From NCBI GenBank assembly GCA_023423775.1, contig JAFAEZ010000101.1:1-9448 (forward strand): a stretch of DNA of 9,448 nt, written 5' to 3'. A program made the translations under genes and the position numbers. Below, piece after piece: positions 1-9,083 of the stretch (its first letter is position 1; every line of letters begins with the position of its first letter). The notes below the pieces were generated by a model that was not told where the DNA came from, made no database searches, and worked only from the letters and a program-made list of their open reading frames with translations. This DNA is from Pseudomonadota bacterium. Its GTDB lineage: Bacteria > Pseudomonadota > Alphaproteobacteria > Sphingomonadales > Sphingomonadaceae.

Positions 1-2100
1 GAATATAATCGCTCCAACGGCGCCAGCTCGGCCGGGGCGATCAGCGCCTACAATGCCGGCGGCCGCGGCCAGGGCATCACGATCGGCATCGTCGACAGCG
101 GCATCAACCCGGCGCTGCCCGAATTTGCCGGCCGCATCCATCCCGCCAGCCAGGACGTCGCCGGCGACCGCGGCGTGGTCGACACCGAGGGCCACGGTAC
201 CGCCGTCGCCGGGACCGCCGCTGCCGCGCGCAACGGGTCGGGGATGATGGGCGTCGCCTTCGAATCGCGCATCCTGTCGCTCAACACGGCCAAGCCGACC
301 GACTGCGACCCCGACGACGGCTGCAAGCACAGCGACGCCGACATTGCCCGCGCGATCGACATCGCGCGCACCAACGGCGCTCGGGTGATCAACATCTCGC
401 TTGGCGGCGAAAGCGCCGGCAGCACCGTCCTAGGCGCGATCAGCCGCGCGACGCAGGCTGGCATCGTGATCGTCATGTCGGCCGGCAATGACGGCAAGGA
501 AACCACCGGCGGCAATCCGGACGGCTTCGCGCTGCAATCGGCGCAGCGCGCCGGCAATGGCTTGGTGATCATCGCCGGCGCCCACGATGCGGCGCGGCAG
601 ATGGCCGATTTCTCGAACCGGGCCGGCACCGGCTCCGCTTATTATCTCACCGCGCTCGGCGTGCAGGTGCGCACCTTCGACCAGAACGGCCAGGCCCTGC
701 TCTACAGCGGCACGTCCTTCTCTGCCCCGATCATCAGCGGCGCGGCGGCACTGCTCGCCAGCGCCTTCCCCAACCTCACCGGCGCGCAGATCGTGCAATT
801 GCTGCTCACCACCGCCGACGAGGCCGGCGCGGTCGGCACCGACGCCGTCTATGGCCGCGGGATTTTGAACATTGCCCGCGCCTTCCAGCCGCAGGGCCAG
901 ACCAGCCTTGCGGGCAGCGCGGTTCCGGTTTCGACCACCGACAACGGCCAGGGATCGGGCGCGATGGGCGACGCCACGGGGAAGATGGCCGGCGCCATCA
1001 TCCTCGACGGCTATTCGCGGGCCTATGCGGTCGACCTCGCCCGCACGCTGGCGCGCGCGCCGCAGGAGCGGCCGCTCGCCCAGTCGCTCGCGGGGCGGCT
1101 GCGGACCGCCTCGGCCGGCGACGGCGCCTTGTCGGTGACCTTGACCGTCAACCGCCGCTTCGACGGGCGGCCGATGGTCGGCCTGGCGCAGACCGGCATG
1201 AGCTACGAGGACGGGCGCGAGGCCAAGGCGGTGGCCGGCATGGCGCTGAGCCGCCTGTCGCCGCAGACTGCGGTCGCCTTCGGATTTTCGGAGAGCGGAC
1301 GGACGCTGCAGCAGCGCCTGTCGGGCCATTACAACAACGCCTTCCTGGTCGCGCGGGATCCGATGACCCGATCGGGTTTCCAGGCCGATGCCGGGAGCGC
1401 GTTCGGCGTACGCCAGACACTGGGGCCGGTCGGCGTCACCGTCACCGCCGAGCGCGGGGAAATCTGGAATCAGGGCATTCGGCAATCGCTCAGCCAGCCG
1501 GGCTACAGCATCGCCACCGTCACCGCCGACCGCCGCATCGGCCCTGCCTTGGTCTCGGTCGGCGTGTCACGACTCGACGAAGAAAATACGACGCTGGGTG
1601 GCCGCTTCAGCAGCGCATTTGCCGGCGGCGGCGCGACGACAACCTTCGCCGACGCGGCCGCCTCGTTCGACCTTGGCCGCGGCTGGGGCGCTTATGCGAG
1701 CTACCGCCGCGGCTGGACCGGCCTCGCCGGCACCGGCGCTTTGGTCGACCGCGGCCGGCTCTCGACCGACGCCTGGGCGCTCGACCTCGCCAAGGACAAT
1801 GCGTTCCTGCGCGGCGACAAGCTGGCCTTCCGCGTGATGCAGCCGCTGCGCGTGCGCTCGGGCGGGTTCGACGTCACCATGCCGGTCAGCTACGATTACG
1901 AGTCCGGAGCGGTCGGCTACGAACAGCGCTTCTTCAACCTCGCCCCGACCGGCCGCGAAATCGACTTCGAGGCGGCCTACAGCGTCGGCCTGCTCGGCGG
2001 CGATCTCGGCGCCAACCTGTTCCTGCGCAAGGAGCCGGGCCATGTCGAGGCGATGGGCAATGATATCGGCGGCGCGATCCGCTTCACGCTCGGCCTCTAA
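1..2100 (+). CDS. S8 (subtilisin-type) autotransporter serine protease, 5' end missing
   Basis: The frame is open from base 1 to TAA at 2098-2100 (699 residues in the window), so the start codon, signal peptide and N-terminus lie upstream; the ATG at 175 falls inside the protease domain and is not the start. All parts of the S8 catalytic site are visible, numbered in the fragment: Asp32 in IGIVDSGI, His65 in EGHGTAVAG, oxyanion Asn163 in SAGNDG and Ser239 in GTSFSAPIISGAAAL. Cys102 and Cys108 could form a disulfide in an insert between His65 and Asn163. After about residue 290 comes a linker, and from about 430 to the end Gly- and aromatic-rich alternating segments resemble an autotransporter beta-barrel, ending in AIRFTLGL. 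By family knowledge such proteins are exported by Sec, and the barrel anchors or releases the protease at the outer membrane. The substrate is unknown. The last residue is Leu, not the usual aromatic. The protease call is firm; the barrel is inferred from composition. Confidence 0.9.
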   Translation, partial: EYNRSNGASSAGAISAYNAGGRGQGITIGIVDSGINPALPEFAGRIHPASQDVAGDRGVVDTEGHGTAVAGTAAAARNGSGMMGVAFESRILSLNTAKPTDCDPDDGCKHSDADIARAIDIARTNGARVINISLGGESAGSTVLGAISRATQAGIVIVMSAGNDGKETTGGNPDGFALQSAQRAGNGLVIIAGAHDAARQMADFSNRAGTGSAYYLTALGVQVRTFDQNGQALLYSGTSFSAPIISGAAALLASAFPNLTGAQIVQLLLTTADEAGAVGTDAVYGRGILNIARAFQPQGQTSLAGSAVPVSTTDNGQGSGAMGDATGKMAGAIILDGYSRAYAVDLARTLARAPQERPLAQSLAGRLRTASAGDGALSVTLTVNRRFDGRPMVGLAQTGMSYEDGREAKAVAGMALSRLSPQTAVAFGFSESGRTLQQRLSGHYNNAFLVARDPMTRSGFQADAGSAFGVRQTLGPVGVTVTAERGEIWNQGIRQSLSQPGYSIATVTADRRIGPALVSVGVSRLDEENTTLGGRFSSAFAGGGATTTFADAAASFDLGRGWGAYASYRRGWTGLAGTGALVDRGRLSTDAWALDLAKDNAFLRGDKLAFRVMQPLRVRSGGFDVTMPVSYDYESGAVGYEQRFFNLAPTGREIDFEAAYSVGLLGGDLGANLFLRKEPGHVEAMGNDIGGAIRFTLGL

Positions 2101-2106
2101 AGGCCG
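2091..2106 (+). other. Small hairpin over the protease stop codon
   Basis: CGGCCT (2091-2096) and AGGCCG (2101-2106) form a perfect 6-bp stem around a CTAA loop that contains the TAA stop. No T-run follows, so this is at best a weak or Rho-assisted 3' end, and it may be chance in GC-rich DNA. Confidence 0.25.
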
Positions 2107-2138
2107 GATTGACGCTGGCGAAGGAGCGTATCGCCCTC

Positions 2139-2169
2139 TAGCATCCCCGCAAAATACAGGGGAATGCTA
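2139..2169 (+). promoter_or_regulatory. Hairpin hiding the ribosome binding site of the amidohydrolase gene
   Basis: TAGCATCCCC (2139-2148) pairs with GGGGAATGCTA (2159-2169): six pairs, one bulged A at 2163, then four G-C pairs, closing a 10-base loop (2149-2158). The right arm contains most of the Shine-Dalgarno sequence AGGGGA (2158-2163), and the last pair uses the A of the ATG at 2169. When folded, the messenger would hide its own start site. A bulged stem over the Shine-Dalgarno is the general layout of RNA thermometers and other translation switches. Whether it regulates anything here is inference. Confidence 0.45.
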
Positions 2170-3497
2170 TGAAGAGACTTGGTATCGCGCTCGCTCTGTC
2201 GCTCGGCGTTGCGGGGCCCGCACCGGCACAACCGACGGCTCCAGCGACGACCGTGATCCACGCCGGCCAGCTGCTCGACAAACCGGGCCAGCGGCCGCGC
2301 GGCGCGTCCACGATCGTCATCCAGAACGGCAAGATCGCTTCCGTGCAGGACGGTTTCGCCGAAGCGCCGCCGGGTGCCCGCGTCGTCGACCTGCGCGACC
2401 GCTTCGTGATGCCCGGCCTGATCGATATGCACGTCCATCTCTACAGCGAGGGCGATCCGCTGAAAGCCCGGCTCGAAGGATCGGGCCGCGATTATGAGGA
2501 CGGCGTGCTGATCGCCGCGCGCAACGCCCGCACCACGCTCAATGCCGGCTTCACCACCGTCCGCGACCTTGGCGGCGAGGCGCGCGGCATCGCCACCCTA
2601 CGCGACTTCATCAATGCCGGCGAGATCGAAGGGCCGACCATCGTCCCGGCCGGCCGGATGATCTCGGTCTCGGCCGGCCATGGCGACGCCAACGGCCTCA
2701 ACCGCGACCTGACCGACGCCGCCCACGCCCGTTCCGACAATGTCTGCAACGGCCCGGCCGCGTGCCGCGAGGCGGTGCGCGCGCAGATTGCCCAGGGCGC
2801 GGAGGTGATCAAGTTCGCCGCCACCGGCGGGGTCAACAGCAACGTCGCCGGGGGCCTGGCGCGGCAGATGTTCCCGGACGAGATGGAGGCAATCGTCCAG
2901 ACGGCCAAATCGTTCGGCCGCAAGGTGACCGCCCACGCCCACGGCAAGGACGGGATCGACACCGCGCTGCGCGCCGGCGTCGATTCGATCGAGCACGGCA
3001 CCTTCATCGACGACGAGACGATCGCCCTGTTCAAGCAGAAGGGCGCCTATCTCGTGCCGACGATGATCGCCCCGATCGCGGCGCTGGCGCAGGCGCGCAA
3101 AGGCGACCGCCCGCCGGCCTCGCTCAAGAAGGCGGAGGAAGCCGGCGCGGTGGCCCGCAACAGCCACGTCCGCGCGTTCAAAGCCGGCGTGAAGGTGGCG
3201 TTCGGCACCGACAGCGGCGTGCCGCCGCACGGCATCAACGCCCAGGAATTCAAGCTGATGGTCGATGCCGGCATGACGCCGATGGCGGCGATCCAGGCTG
3301 CGACCGTGAATGCCGCGGACCTGCTCGGACGATCGGACAGCCTCGGCACGATCGAAGCGGGCAAGGATGCCGACATCATCGCCGTCAGCGGCAGCCCGCT
3401 CGACGACGTCACCCGGCTGCAACAGGTCGATTTCGTGATGCGCCGCGGTGCCGTCCACAAGATCGGCGGCGCGCGCCAGGTCTTCCCCGCGCAATGA
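2169..3497 (+). CDS. Secreted metal-dependent amidohydrolase (imidazolonepropionase/Xaa-dipeptidase-like)
   Basis: This is a complete protein of 442 residues starting at the ATG at 2169, with AGGGGA five bases upstream. Residues 1-20 look like a Sec signal peptide: K2 R3, a hydrophobic stretch, then A18-P-A20 before Gln21, so the enzyme probably acts in the periplasm. The amidohydrolase metal site is intact: H88 and H90 in DMHVHL, the likely carboxylated K215 in EVIKFAATGG, H256 (or H258) in TAHAHG, H276 in IEHGTF and D348 in FGTDSGV. Cys193 and Cys199 could form a disulfide. The C-terminus (about 395-435) returns to the small beta domain that begins near residue 28. The family includes periplasmic or membrane-associated bacterial peptidases that remove C-terminal residues from dipeptides or N-acyl amino acids, often mislabelled Xaa-Pro dipeptidase or imidazolonepropionase. 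The exact substrate cannot be read from the sequence. The upstream secreted protease suggests a peptide-use role, which is inference. The family call is strong. Confidence 0.9.
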   Translation: MKRLGIALALSLGVAGPAPAQPTAPATTVIHAGQLLDKPGQRPRGASTIVIQNGKIASVQDGFAEAPPGARVVDLRDRFVMPGLIDMHVHLYSEGDPLKARLEGSGRDYEDGVLIAARNARTTLNAGFTTVRDLGGEARGIATLRDFINAGEIEGPTIVPAGRMISVSAGHGDANGLNRDLTDAAHARSDNVCNGPAACREAVRAQIAQGAEVIKFAATGGVNSNVAGGLARQMFPDEMEAIVQTAKSFGRKVTAHAHGKDGIDTALRAGVDSIEHGTFIDDETIALFKQKGAYLVPTMIAPIAALAQARKGDRPPASLKKAEEAGAVARNSHVRAFKAGVKVAFGTDSGVPPHGINAQEFKLMVDAGMTPMAAIQAATVNAADLLGRSDSLGTIEAGKDADIIAVSGSPLDDVTRLQQVDFVMRRGAVHKIGGARQVFPAQ

Positions 3498-3517
3498 GCC
3501 CCCGCTGCGGCGGGGGC
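3498..3517. terminator. Probable bidirectional terminator between convergent genes
   Basis: GCCCCCGC (3498-3505) and GCGGGGGC (3510-3517) form a perfect 8-bp GC stem with a four-base loop TGCG. It fills most of the 24 bases between the amidohydrolase stop (3497) and the sufA stop (3522, opposite strand), so one hairpin could end both transcripts. No T-run follows on either strand, so it does not match the classical intrinsic terminator and may work with Rho or by protecting 3' ends. Confidence 0.6.
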
Positions 3518-3521
3518 GGGA

Positions 3522-3884
3522 TCAGACCGTGAAGCTCTCGCCGCAGCCGCAGCTGCCCTTGGCGTTCGGGTTTTGAAACACGAAGCCGGCTGTGAAATCG
3601 TCCTCGACCCAGTCCATGGTCGAGCCGATCAGATAGAGGATCGAGGCGCCGTCGACATAGAAGGTGCCGCCGGGTGTCTCGATCTTCTCGTCGAACGGCT
3701 TTTCCTCGGACACATAGTCGACCGAATAAGCGAGGCCCGAACAGCCGCGCCGCGGCGTCGACAGCTTGACGCCGATCGTGCCTTCGGGCGCCCTGGCCAT
3801 CAGGTCGGCGATGCGCGCCTCGGCCCCTGGCGTCAGGATCAGGGCGGCCGGCCGCGCGCGGGTCTTGGTGGTCGTCTCGGTCAT
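3522..3884 (-). CDS. sufA: SufA/HesB/IscA-type iron-sulfur carrier
   Basis: The protein has 120 residues and is the last gene of the suf operon. It is an A-type carrier thought to receive clusters from the SufBCD scaffold and pass them to apoproteins in the cytoplasm. The three conserved cysteines are present: Cys48 in RRGCSGLAY, and Cys112 and Cys114 in the C-terminal CGCGESF. Length is normal for the family (about 105-125). A short Thr/Arg-rich N-terminal tail (about residues 1-15) precedes the core, which starts near LILTPGAEARI. The start is fixed by ATGA overlap with the upstream sufT-like gene (ATG 3884-3882, stop TGA 3883-3881), with GGGA five bases before the ATG. Operon position favours the name sufA, although ErpA and IscA share the same motifs. 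Confidence 0.93.
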   Translation of the reverse strand: MTETTTKTRARPAALILTPGAEARIADLMARAPEGTIGVKLSTPRRGCSGLAYSVDYVSEEKPFDEKIETPGGTFYVDGASILYLIGSTMDWVEDDFTAGFVFQNPNAKGSCGCGESFTV

Positions 3885-4336
3885 AGCATTCCCAGTTCGA
3901 GCTTGGCCTCGTCGCTCATCTTCTGCGGGTCCCAGGGCGGATCCCAGACGAGCTCGACCTCGGCGTCACCGATCCCCGGCACCGCGCCGATGCGCAGCTC
4001 GACCTCGCCCGGCATCGATTCCGCGACCGGGCAGTTCGGCGTGGTCAGCGTCATCAGCACCTTGGCATGGTTCTCGGGGCTGATCTGGACGTCGTAGATC
4101 AGGCCGAGATCGTAGATGTTGACCGGGATCTCCGGGTCGTAAATCTCCTTCAGCGCGTCGATCACCGCTTCGTAAAGGTCGCCGCCGGGCTCGACCGGGC
4201 TCGCTTCGGCCGGCTGCTGCGACAGGAAGCCGGCGAGATAGTCACGCTTGCGCTCATAGTCCTGCTCGACGCGGGCCTTGGGCGGCTTGGGCGCCTCGCT
4301 GACTTCCTCGATCTCGATCTTGCGTTCCTGGTTCAT
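3881..4336 (-). CDS. sufT: DUF59/MIP18-family SUF-associated Fe-S assembly protein (SufT-like)
   Basis: The product has 151 residues. The first 50 or so are charged and low in complexity, rich in Glu, Lys and Pro. The MIP18/DUF59 domain follows (about 52-151) with the family pattern DPEIPVNIYDLGLIYDV (67-83), the conserved Cys102 in TTPNCPVAESMPGEV and a VWDPPWDPQKMS ending. Relatives act in Fe-S protein maturation, and one branch is regularly encoded in suf operons, as here; the biochemical step is not settled. The start at 4336 gives an ATGA overlap with the sufS stop. The same frame stays open far upstream to 5728, but that part is antisense-free shadow of sufS on the same strand and carries no recognisable domain. 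The downstream end overlaps the sufA start as ATGA. Family assignment is sure; the symbol sufT follows common usage. Confidence 0.9.
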   Translation of the reverse strand: MNQERKIEIEEVSEAPKPPKARVEQDYERKRDYLAGFLSQQPAEASPVEPGGDLYEAVIDALKEIYDPEIPVNIYDLGLIYDVQISPENHAKVLMTLTTPNCPVAESMPGEVELRIGAVPGIGDAEVELVWDPPWDPQKMSDEAKLELGML

Positions 4337-5547
4337 CCGAAAATTCTCGTCACCCGCTCGATGCCGCGCACCAGCGCCTCGACATCCTGCCTGCCATTGT
4401 AGACCCCGAAGCTGGCGCGCGCGGTGGCGTCGACGCCGAGATGCTCCATCAGGGGCTGCGCGCAATGATGCCCTGCGCGGATCGCCACATGCTCTTCGTC
4501 CAATATGGTGCCGATATCGTGGGGATGAACCCCCTCGAGCGCGAAGCTGACGATGCCGGCGCTGTCCTCGGGTCCAAACAGGCGAAGGCTGTTGATACCG
4601 GACAGGGCGTCGCGCGCGGCGCCTACCAAGGCCGTTTCGTGCGCGTGGATCGCGTCGAGCCCGATCTCCTCGACATAATCGATCGCGGCGTGGAGGCCGA
4701 TCACGCCGACGACGTGCGGGGTCCCCGCCTCGAAGCGGGCCGGCGGCGGGGCGTAGGTCGTTTTGGCGAAACTGACCTTGTCGATCATCGCGCCGCCGCC
4801 GTGCATCGGCGGCATGGCGTCGAGCAGCTCGGCACGGCCCCAGAGCACGCCGATTCCGGTCGGGCCATAAAGCTTGTGGCCCGAGAAGACGTAGAAGTCG
4901 CAATCGAGCGCGGCGACGTCGACCGGCATGCGCGGCACCGCCTGGCAGCCGTCGAGCAGCACCTTGGCGCCGACCCGGTGGGCGAGTTCGACGGCGCGGG
5001 GCACGTCGAGCACCGAGCCGAGCACGTTCGAGACATGGGCGAGCGCCACCATCTTGTGGCGCTCGGTCAGCAGCGCCTCCATCGCCTCGAGATCGATCCG
5101 GCCGCTGGCGTCGAGCGGTACGACGTCGATCACGGCGCCGGTGCGCTCGGCGACCATCTGCCACGGAACGATGTTCGAATGATGCTCGAGTTGCGAGAGC
5201 AGGATTCGGTCGCCCGGCTTGAGTGCCGTGCCGCCCCAGCTCTGCGCGACGAGATTGATCGCCTCCGTCGCGCCACGGACGAACACCACTTCCTCGGGCG
5301 ATGCGGCGCCGATGAAGCGCGCAACGCGCCGGCGCGAGGCTTCGAACGCGACAGTCATCTCGGCCGAGCGCTGGTAGACGCCGCGATGGACGGTCGCATA
5401 TGTCTGGCCATAAGCGCGCGCGATCGCGTCGATCACCGCCTTGGGCTTCTGCGCCGTCGCCGCCGTGTCCAGATAGGCCCAGCCGTCCGGGATGGCCGGG
5501 AAATCGGCGAGCCGGTCGAGCGGCCGAGTGGAGACGATCGCTTCCAT
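4333..5547 (-). CDS. sufS: Cysteine desulfurase SufS
   Basis: This PLP-dependent enzyme converts L-cysteine to L-alanine and holds the sulfur as an enzyme persulfide for the SufBCD scaffold. The start at 5547 gives 404 residues and a TGATG overlap with the sufD stop; a second in-frame ATG at 5559 would add four residues (MVRL) and overlap sufD by 13 bases. Neither has a strong Shine-Dalgarno sequence, so coupling decides. Using the 404-residue form, the PLP lysine is K225 in FSGHKLYGP, the ring-stacking His is H123 in EHHSN, PLP contacts include D199 and Q202 in LLDGCQAVP, and the persulfide cysteine is C362 in RAGHHCAQP. This spacing closely matches E. coli SufS (K226, C364) and marks the group II type. 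It ends in ATGA overlap with the sufT-like gene. No SufE or SufU partner is encoded in the window. Confidence 0.96.
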   Translation of the reverse strand: MEAIVSTRPLDRLADFPAIPDGWAYLDTAATAQKPKAVIDAIARAYGQTYATVHRGVYQRSAEMTVAFEASRRRVARFIGAASPEEVVFVRGATEAINLVAQSWGGTALKPGDRILLSQLEHHSNIVPWQMVAERTGAVIDVVPLDASGRIDLEAMEALLTERHKMVALAHVSNVLGSVLDVPRAVELAHRVGAKVLLDGCQAVPRMPVDVAALDCDFYVFSGHKLYGPTGIGVLWGRAELLDAMPPMHGGGAMIDKVSFAKTTYAPPPARFEAGTPHVVGVIGLHAAIDYVEEIGLDAIHAHETALVGAARDALSGINSLRLFGPEDSAGIVSFALEGVHPHDIGTILDEEHVAIRAGHHCAQPLMEHLGVDATARASFGVYNGRQDVEALVRGIERVTRIFG

Positions 5548-6629
5548 CAGCCGAACCATGCCGCAGCGTCGGCGTGGAAGGCGTCGCGCACCGCTTCCTC
5601 GCCGATGCGGTCAATGGCGTCGGCGATGAAGGCGCGGGTGAGCAGGGCCTTGGCCTCGTCCAGCCCCACGCCGCGGCTGCGCAAATAGAAAAGCGCGGCC
5701 TTGTCGAGCTCGCCGACAGTGGCGCCATGGGCGCATTTCACGTCGTCGGCGAAGATTTCCAGCTCGGGCTTGGCGTTGATCGTGGCGGTGCGAGCGAGCA
5801 GCAGGCCCTTCAGCGACTGCTCGCCGTCGGTCTTCTGCGCGCCCCGCGCGACCTCGACCCGAGCCGCAACCGAGCAGGTGGAGCGATCGTCGGCGACCGA
5901 ACGCCAGAGCTGACGGCTGGTACCGCCGACCGCATTGTGATGGAGGACGAGATTGGCGTCATGACGCTGCTTGCCGCGCGCGAGCAGGGCGCCGCCGGCC
6001 TCGGCGAAACCGGAATCGCCGGTGATCGCGATCTCGCCGTCAAGGCGCGTGTCGCAGCCGCCGGCGGCGAGCGTGGTGAGGACGAAGCTGGCGCCCTCGC
6101 CGACGATGGCGCGATCGGTGAGGCTGACGAAACCACTGGTGCCCAGCAGGCGGCGGGCGAGCATCAGCCGCGCGCCCTTGAACAGGCGGAAATGGCTGAG
6201 GCGGTTGGTCCAGCCGTCGCCAACGAACGTCTCGACGACTGACGCCTGGGCATCGACGTCGAGCTCGACCTCGGCGGCGAGATGGTCGGCGCCGCCCGTG
6301 GTGACGTGGATGATCTGGACGAGGCCGGCCGGCGCATGATCGCGGCCCAGCTTCAGTTTCCAGCCTTGCGTCCCGGCGAGGCGGCCAAGCGCGTGCTCGG
6401 CAGGCTCCGATGCGACCGCGCCGATCTCGAGTGGACCGAGCCGGCTCTGGTCGGGCACCAGCGCGCCGTCGACGAACAGCAGGCGGGGACCTTCGTCGGC
6501 GCAGTCGATCCACGGCAGCGTCTCCGGCACCGCGCCGGAGGGCGCGCGGTCGCGCAAGGCGGGCAGCGCCGACAGGTCGCTCCAGCGCCACGCTTCCTCG
6601 CGGGTCGAGGGAAGTGCGAGCAGGCTCAT
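5547..6629 (-). CDS. sufD: Fe-S scaffold subunit SufD
   Basis: The product has 360 residues. It pairs with SufB in the SufBC2D scaffold that builds clusters in the cytoplasm. The C-terminal half is typical: KTDGEQSLKGLLLA (266-279), then KPELEIFADDVKCAHGATVG (287-306) with conserved Asp295/Asp296, Cys299 and His301, the His matching the functionally important one in E. coli SufD. The protein is about 60 residues shorter than E. coli SufD (423). Its N-terminus (LPSTREEAWRWSDL) lines up with about residue 40 there, so the N-terminal helical segment is absent. The ATG at 6629 has GGGAGG ten bases upstream (6645-6640), and no start codon lies between it and an upstream in-frame stop. The ATG overlaps the stop of the 52-codon ORF as ATGA, and the sufD stop overlaps the sufS start as TGATG. 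Confidence 0.94.
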   Translation of the reverse strand: MSLLALPSTREEAWRWSDLSALPALRDRAPSGAVPETLPWIDCADEGPRLLFVDGALVPDQSRLGPLEIGAVASEPAEHALGRLAGTQGWKLKLGRDHAPAGLVQIIHVTTGGADHLAAEVELDVDAQASVVETFVGDGWTNRLSHFRLFKGARLMLARRLLGTSGFVSLTDRAIVGEGASFVLTTLAAGGCDTRLDGEIAITGDSGFAEAGGALLARGKQRHDANLVLHHNAVGGTSRQLWRSVADDRSTCSVAARVEVARGAQKTDGEQSLKGLLLARTATINAKPELEIFADDVKCAHGATVGELDKAALFYLRSRGVGLDEAKALLTRAFIADAIDRIGEEAVRDAFHADAAAWFG

Positions 6630-6780
6630 GCCGTTATCGCCTCCCGTGACGGGCGAAAGTTCACAAAGTTCACACCAACGCGCATATTTTCAACCGTGCG
6701 GCGCGGCCCGGCGGACAGGGCGAACGAGTCGCTCAGCAGCGTGAACAAAGCACGAACGACGGGCTGTAGGAAAGCGAAAA

Positions 6781-6784
<4 letters not shown>
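6626..6784 (-). CDS. Unrecognised 52-residue ORF between sufC and sufD
   Basis: I do not recognise this protein. On the minus strand, ATG at 6784-6782 opens a stop-free frame of 52 codons ending in TGA at 6628-6626. Both ends are coupled: ATG overlaps the sufC stop (ATGA) and the TGA overlaps the sufD start (ATGA). GGAG lies ten bases before the ATG (6798-6795), the same layout as for sufD. The product starts hydrophobic (MIFAFLQPVVRALFTLLSDS), which could be a short membrane or amphipathic helix, and continues with a basic part (R28, R29, R35, R44, R47) containing VNFVNF at 38-43. It has no Cys or His, so it is unlikely to hold a cluster. About 69 percent of its third codon positions are G or C, clearly below its neighbours, which weakens the coding case. 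It could be a real small SUF accessory or leader peptide, or an untranslated spacer that happens to be open. Confidence 0.5.
6656..6673 (-). repeat. Perfect tandem 9-bp repeat in the sufC-sufD interval
   Basis: On the plus strand AAAGTTCAC occurs twice without a gap (6656-6664 and 6665-6673). Read on the minus strand and in frame with the 52-codon ORF, it encodes VNFVNF with identical codons GTG AAC TTT. It may be a local duplication or a tandem protein-binding site upstream of sufD. Confidence 0.6.
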
Positions 6785-7524
<740 letters not shown>

Positions 7525-7530
7525 TCATCT

Positions 7531-7590
7531 TTCCCGCGAAAGCCGGAACTCGCGCCCGGCCACTGATCTGGACCCCGGCTTGCGCCGGGG
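7531..7590. repeat. Two-hairpin REP-like element between sufB and sufC
   Basis: Two hairpins lie in the 74-base gap. Unit 1 pairs TTCCCGC (7531-7537) with GCCGGAA (7542-7548) around GAAA, with one C-C mismatch. Unit 2 pairs CCCCGGC (7573-7579) with GCCGGGG (7584-7590) perfectly around TTGC. In the transcript (minus strand) unit 2 has a GCAA loop, a stable GNRA tetraloop. Paired hairpins of this style, with flanks like TGGACCCCGGC and GCCGGGGAACGA, resemble the dispersed palindromic repeats common between genes in sphingomonads; that likeness is from memory, and no second copy is in the window. In the operon messenger it could shield the sufB 3' end and alter the SufB to SufC ratio. No T-run follows, so full termination is unlikely. 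Confidence 0.6.
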
Positions 7591-7598
7591 AACGAGGT

Positions 7599-9082
<1,484 letters not shown>

Positions 9083-9083
<1 letters not shown>

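Noticed and set aside
430..1485. Open frame of 351 codons on the minus strand, antisense to the protease
   Set aside because: It overlaps the conserved catalytic region of the S8 protease and shows no domain of its own.
2109..2134. Possible promoter with TTGACG (2109-2114) ahead of the amidohydrolase
   Set aside because: The nearest -10-like sequence (TATCGC, 2129-2134) has only a 14-base spacer, and nothing suitable lies at 16-18 bases.
3881..3893. Identical 13-base string GGGAATGCTATGA at the starts of sufA and the amidohydrolase
   Set aside because: About one such 13-base match is expected by chance in a window of this size over both strands, and the string is not part of a hairpin at sufA.
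4441..5688. Open frame of 415 codons on the plus strand, antisense to sufS
   Set aside because: The opposite strand encodes a complete SufS with all catalytic residues; the antisense frame has no motif or plausible start context.
4337..5728. Long N-terminal extension of the SufT-like frame through sufS
   Set aside because: The extension is a shifted reading of sufS, rich in Arg and Ala, and the ATG at 4336 gives a normal coupled start.
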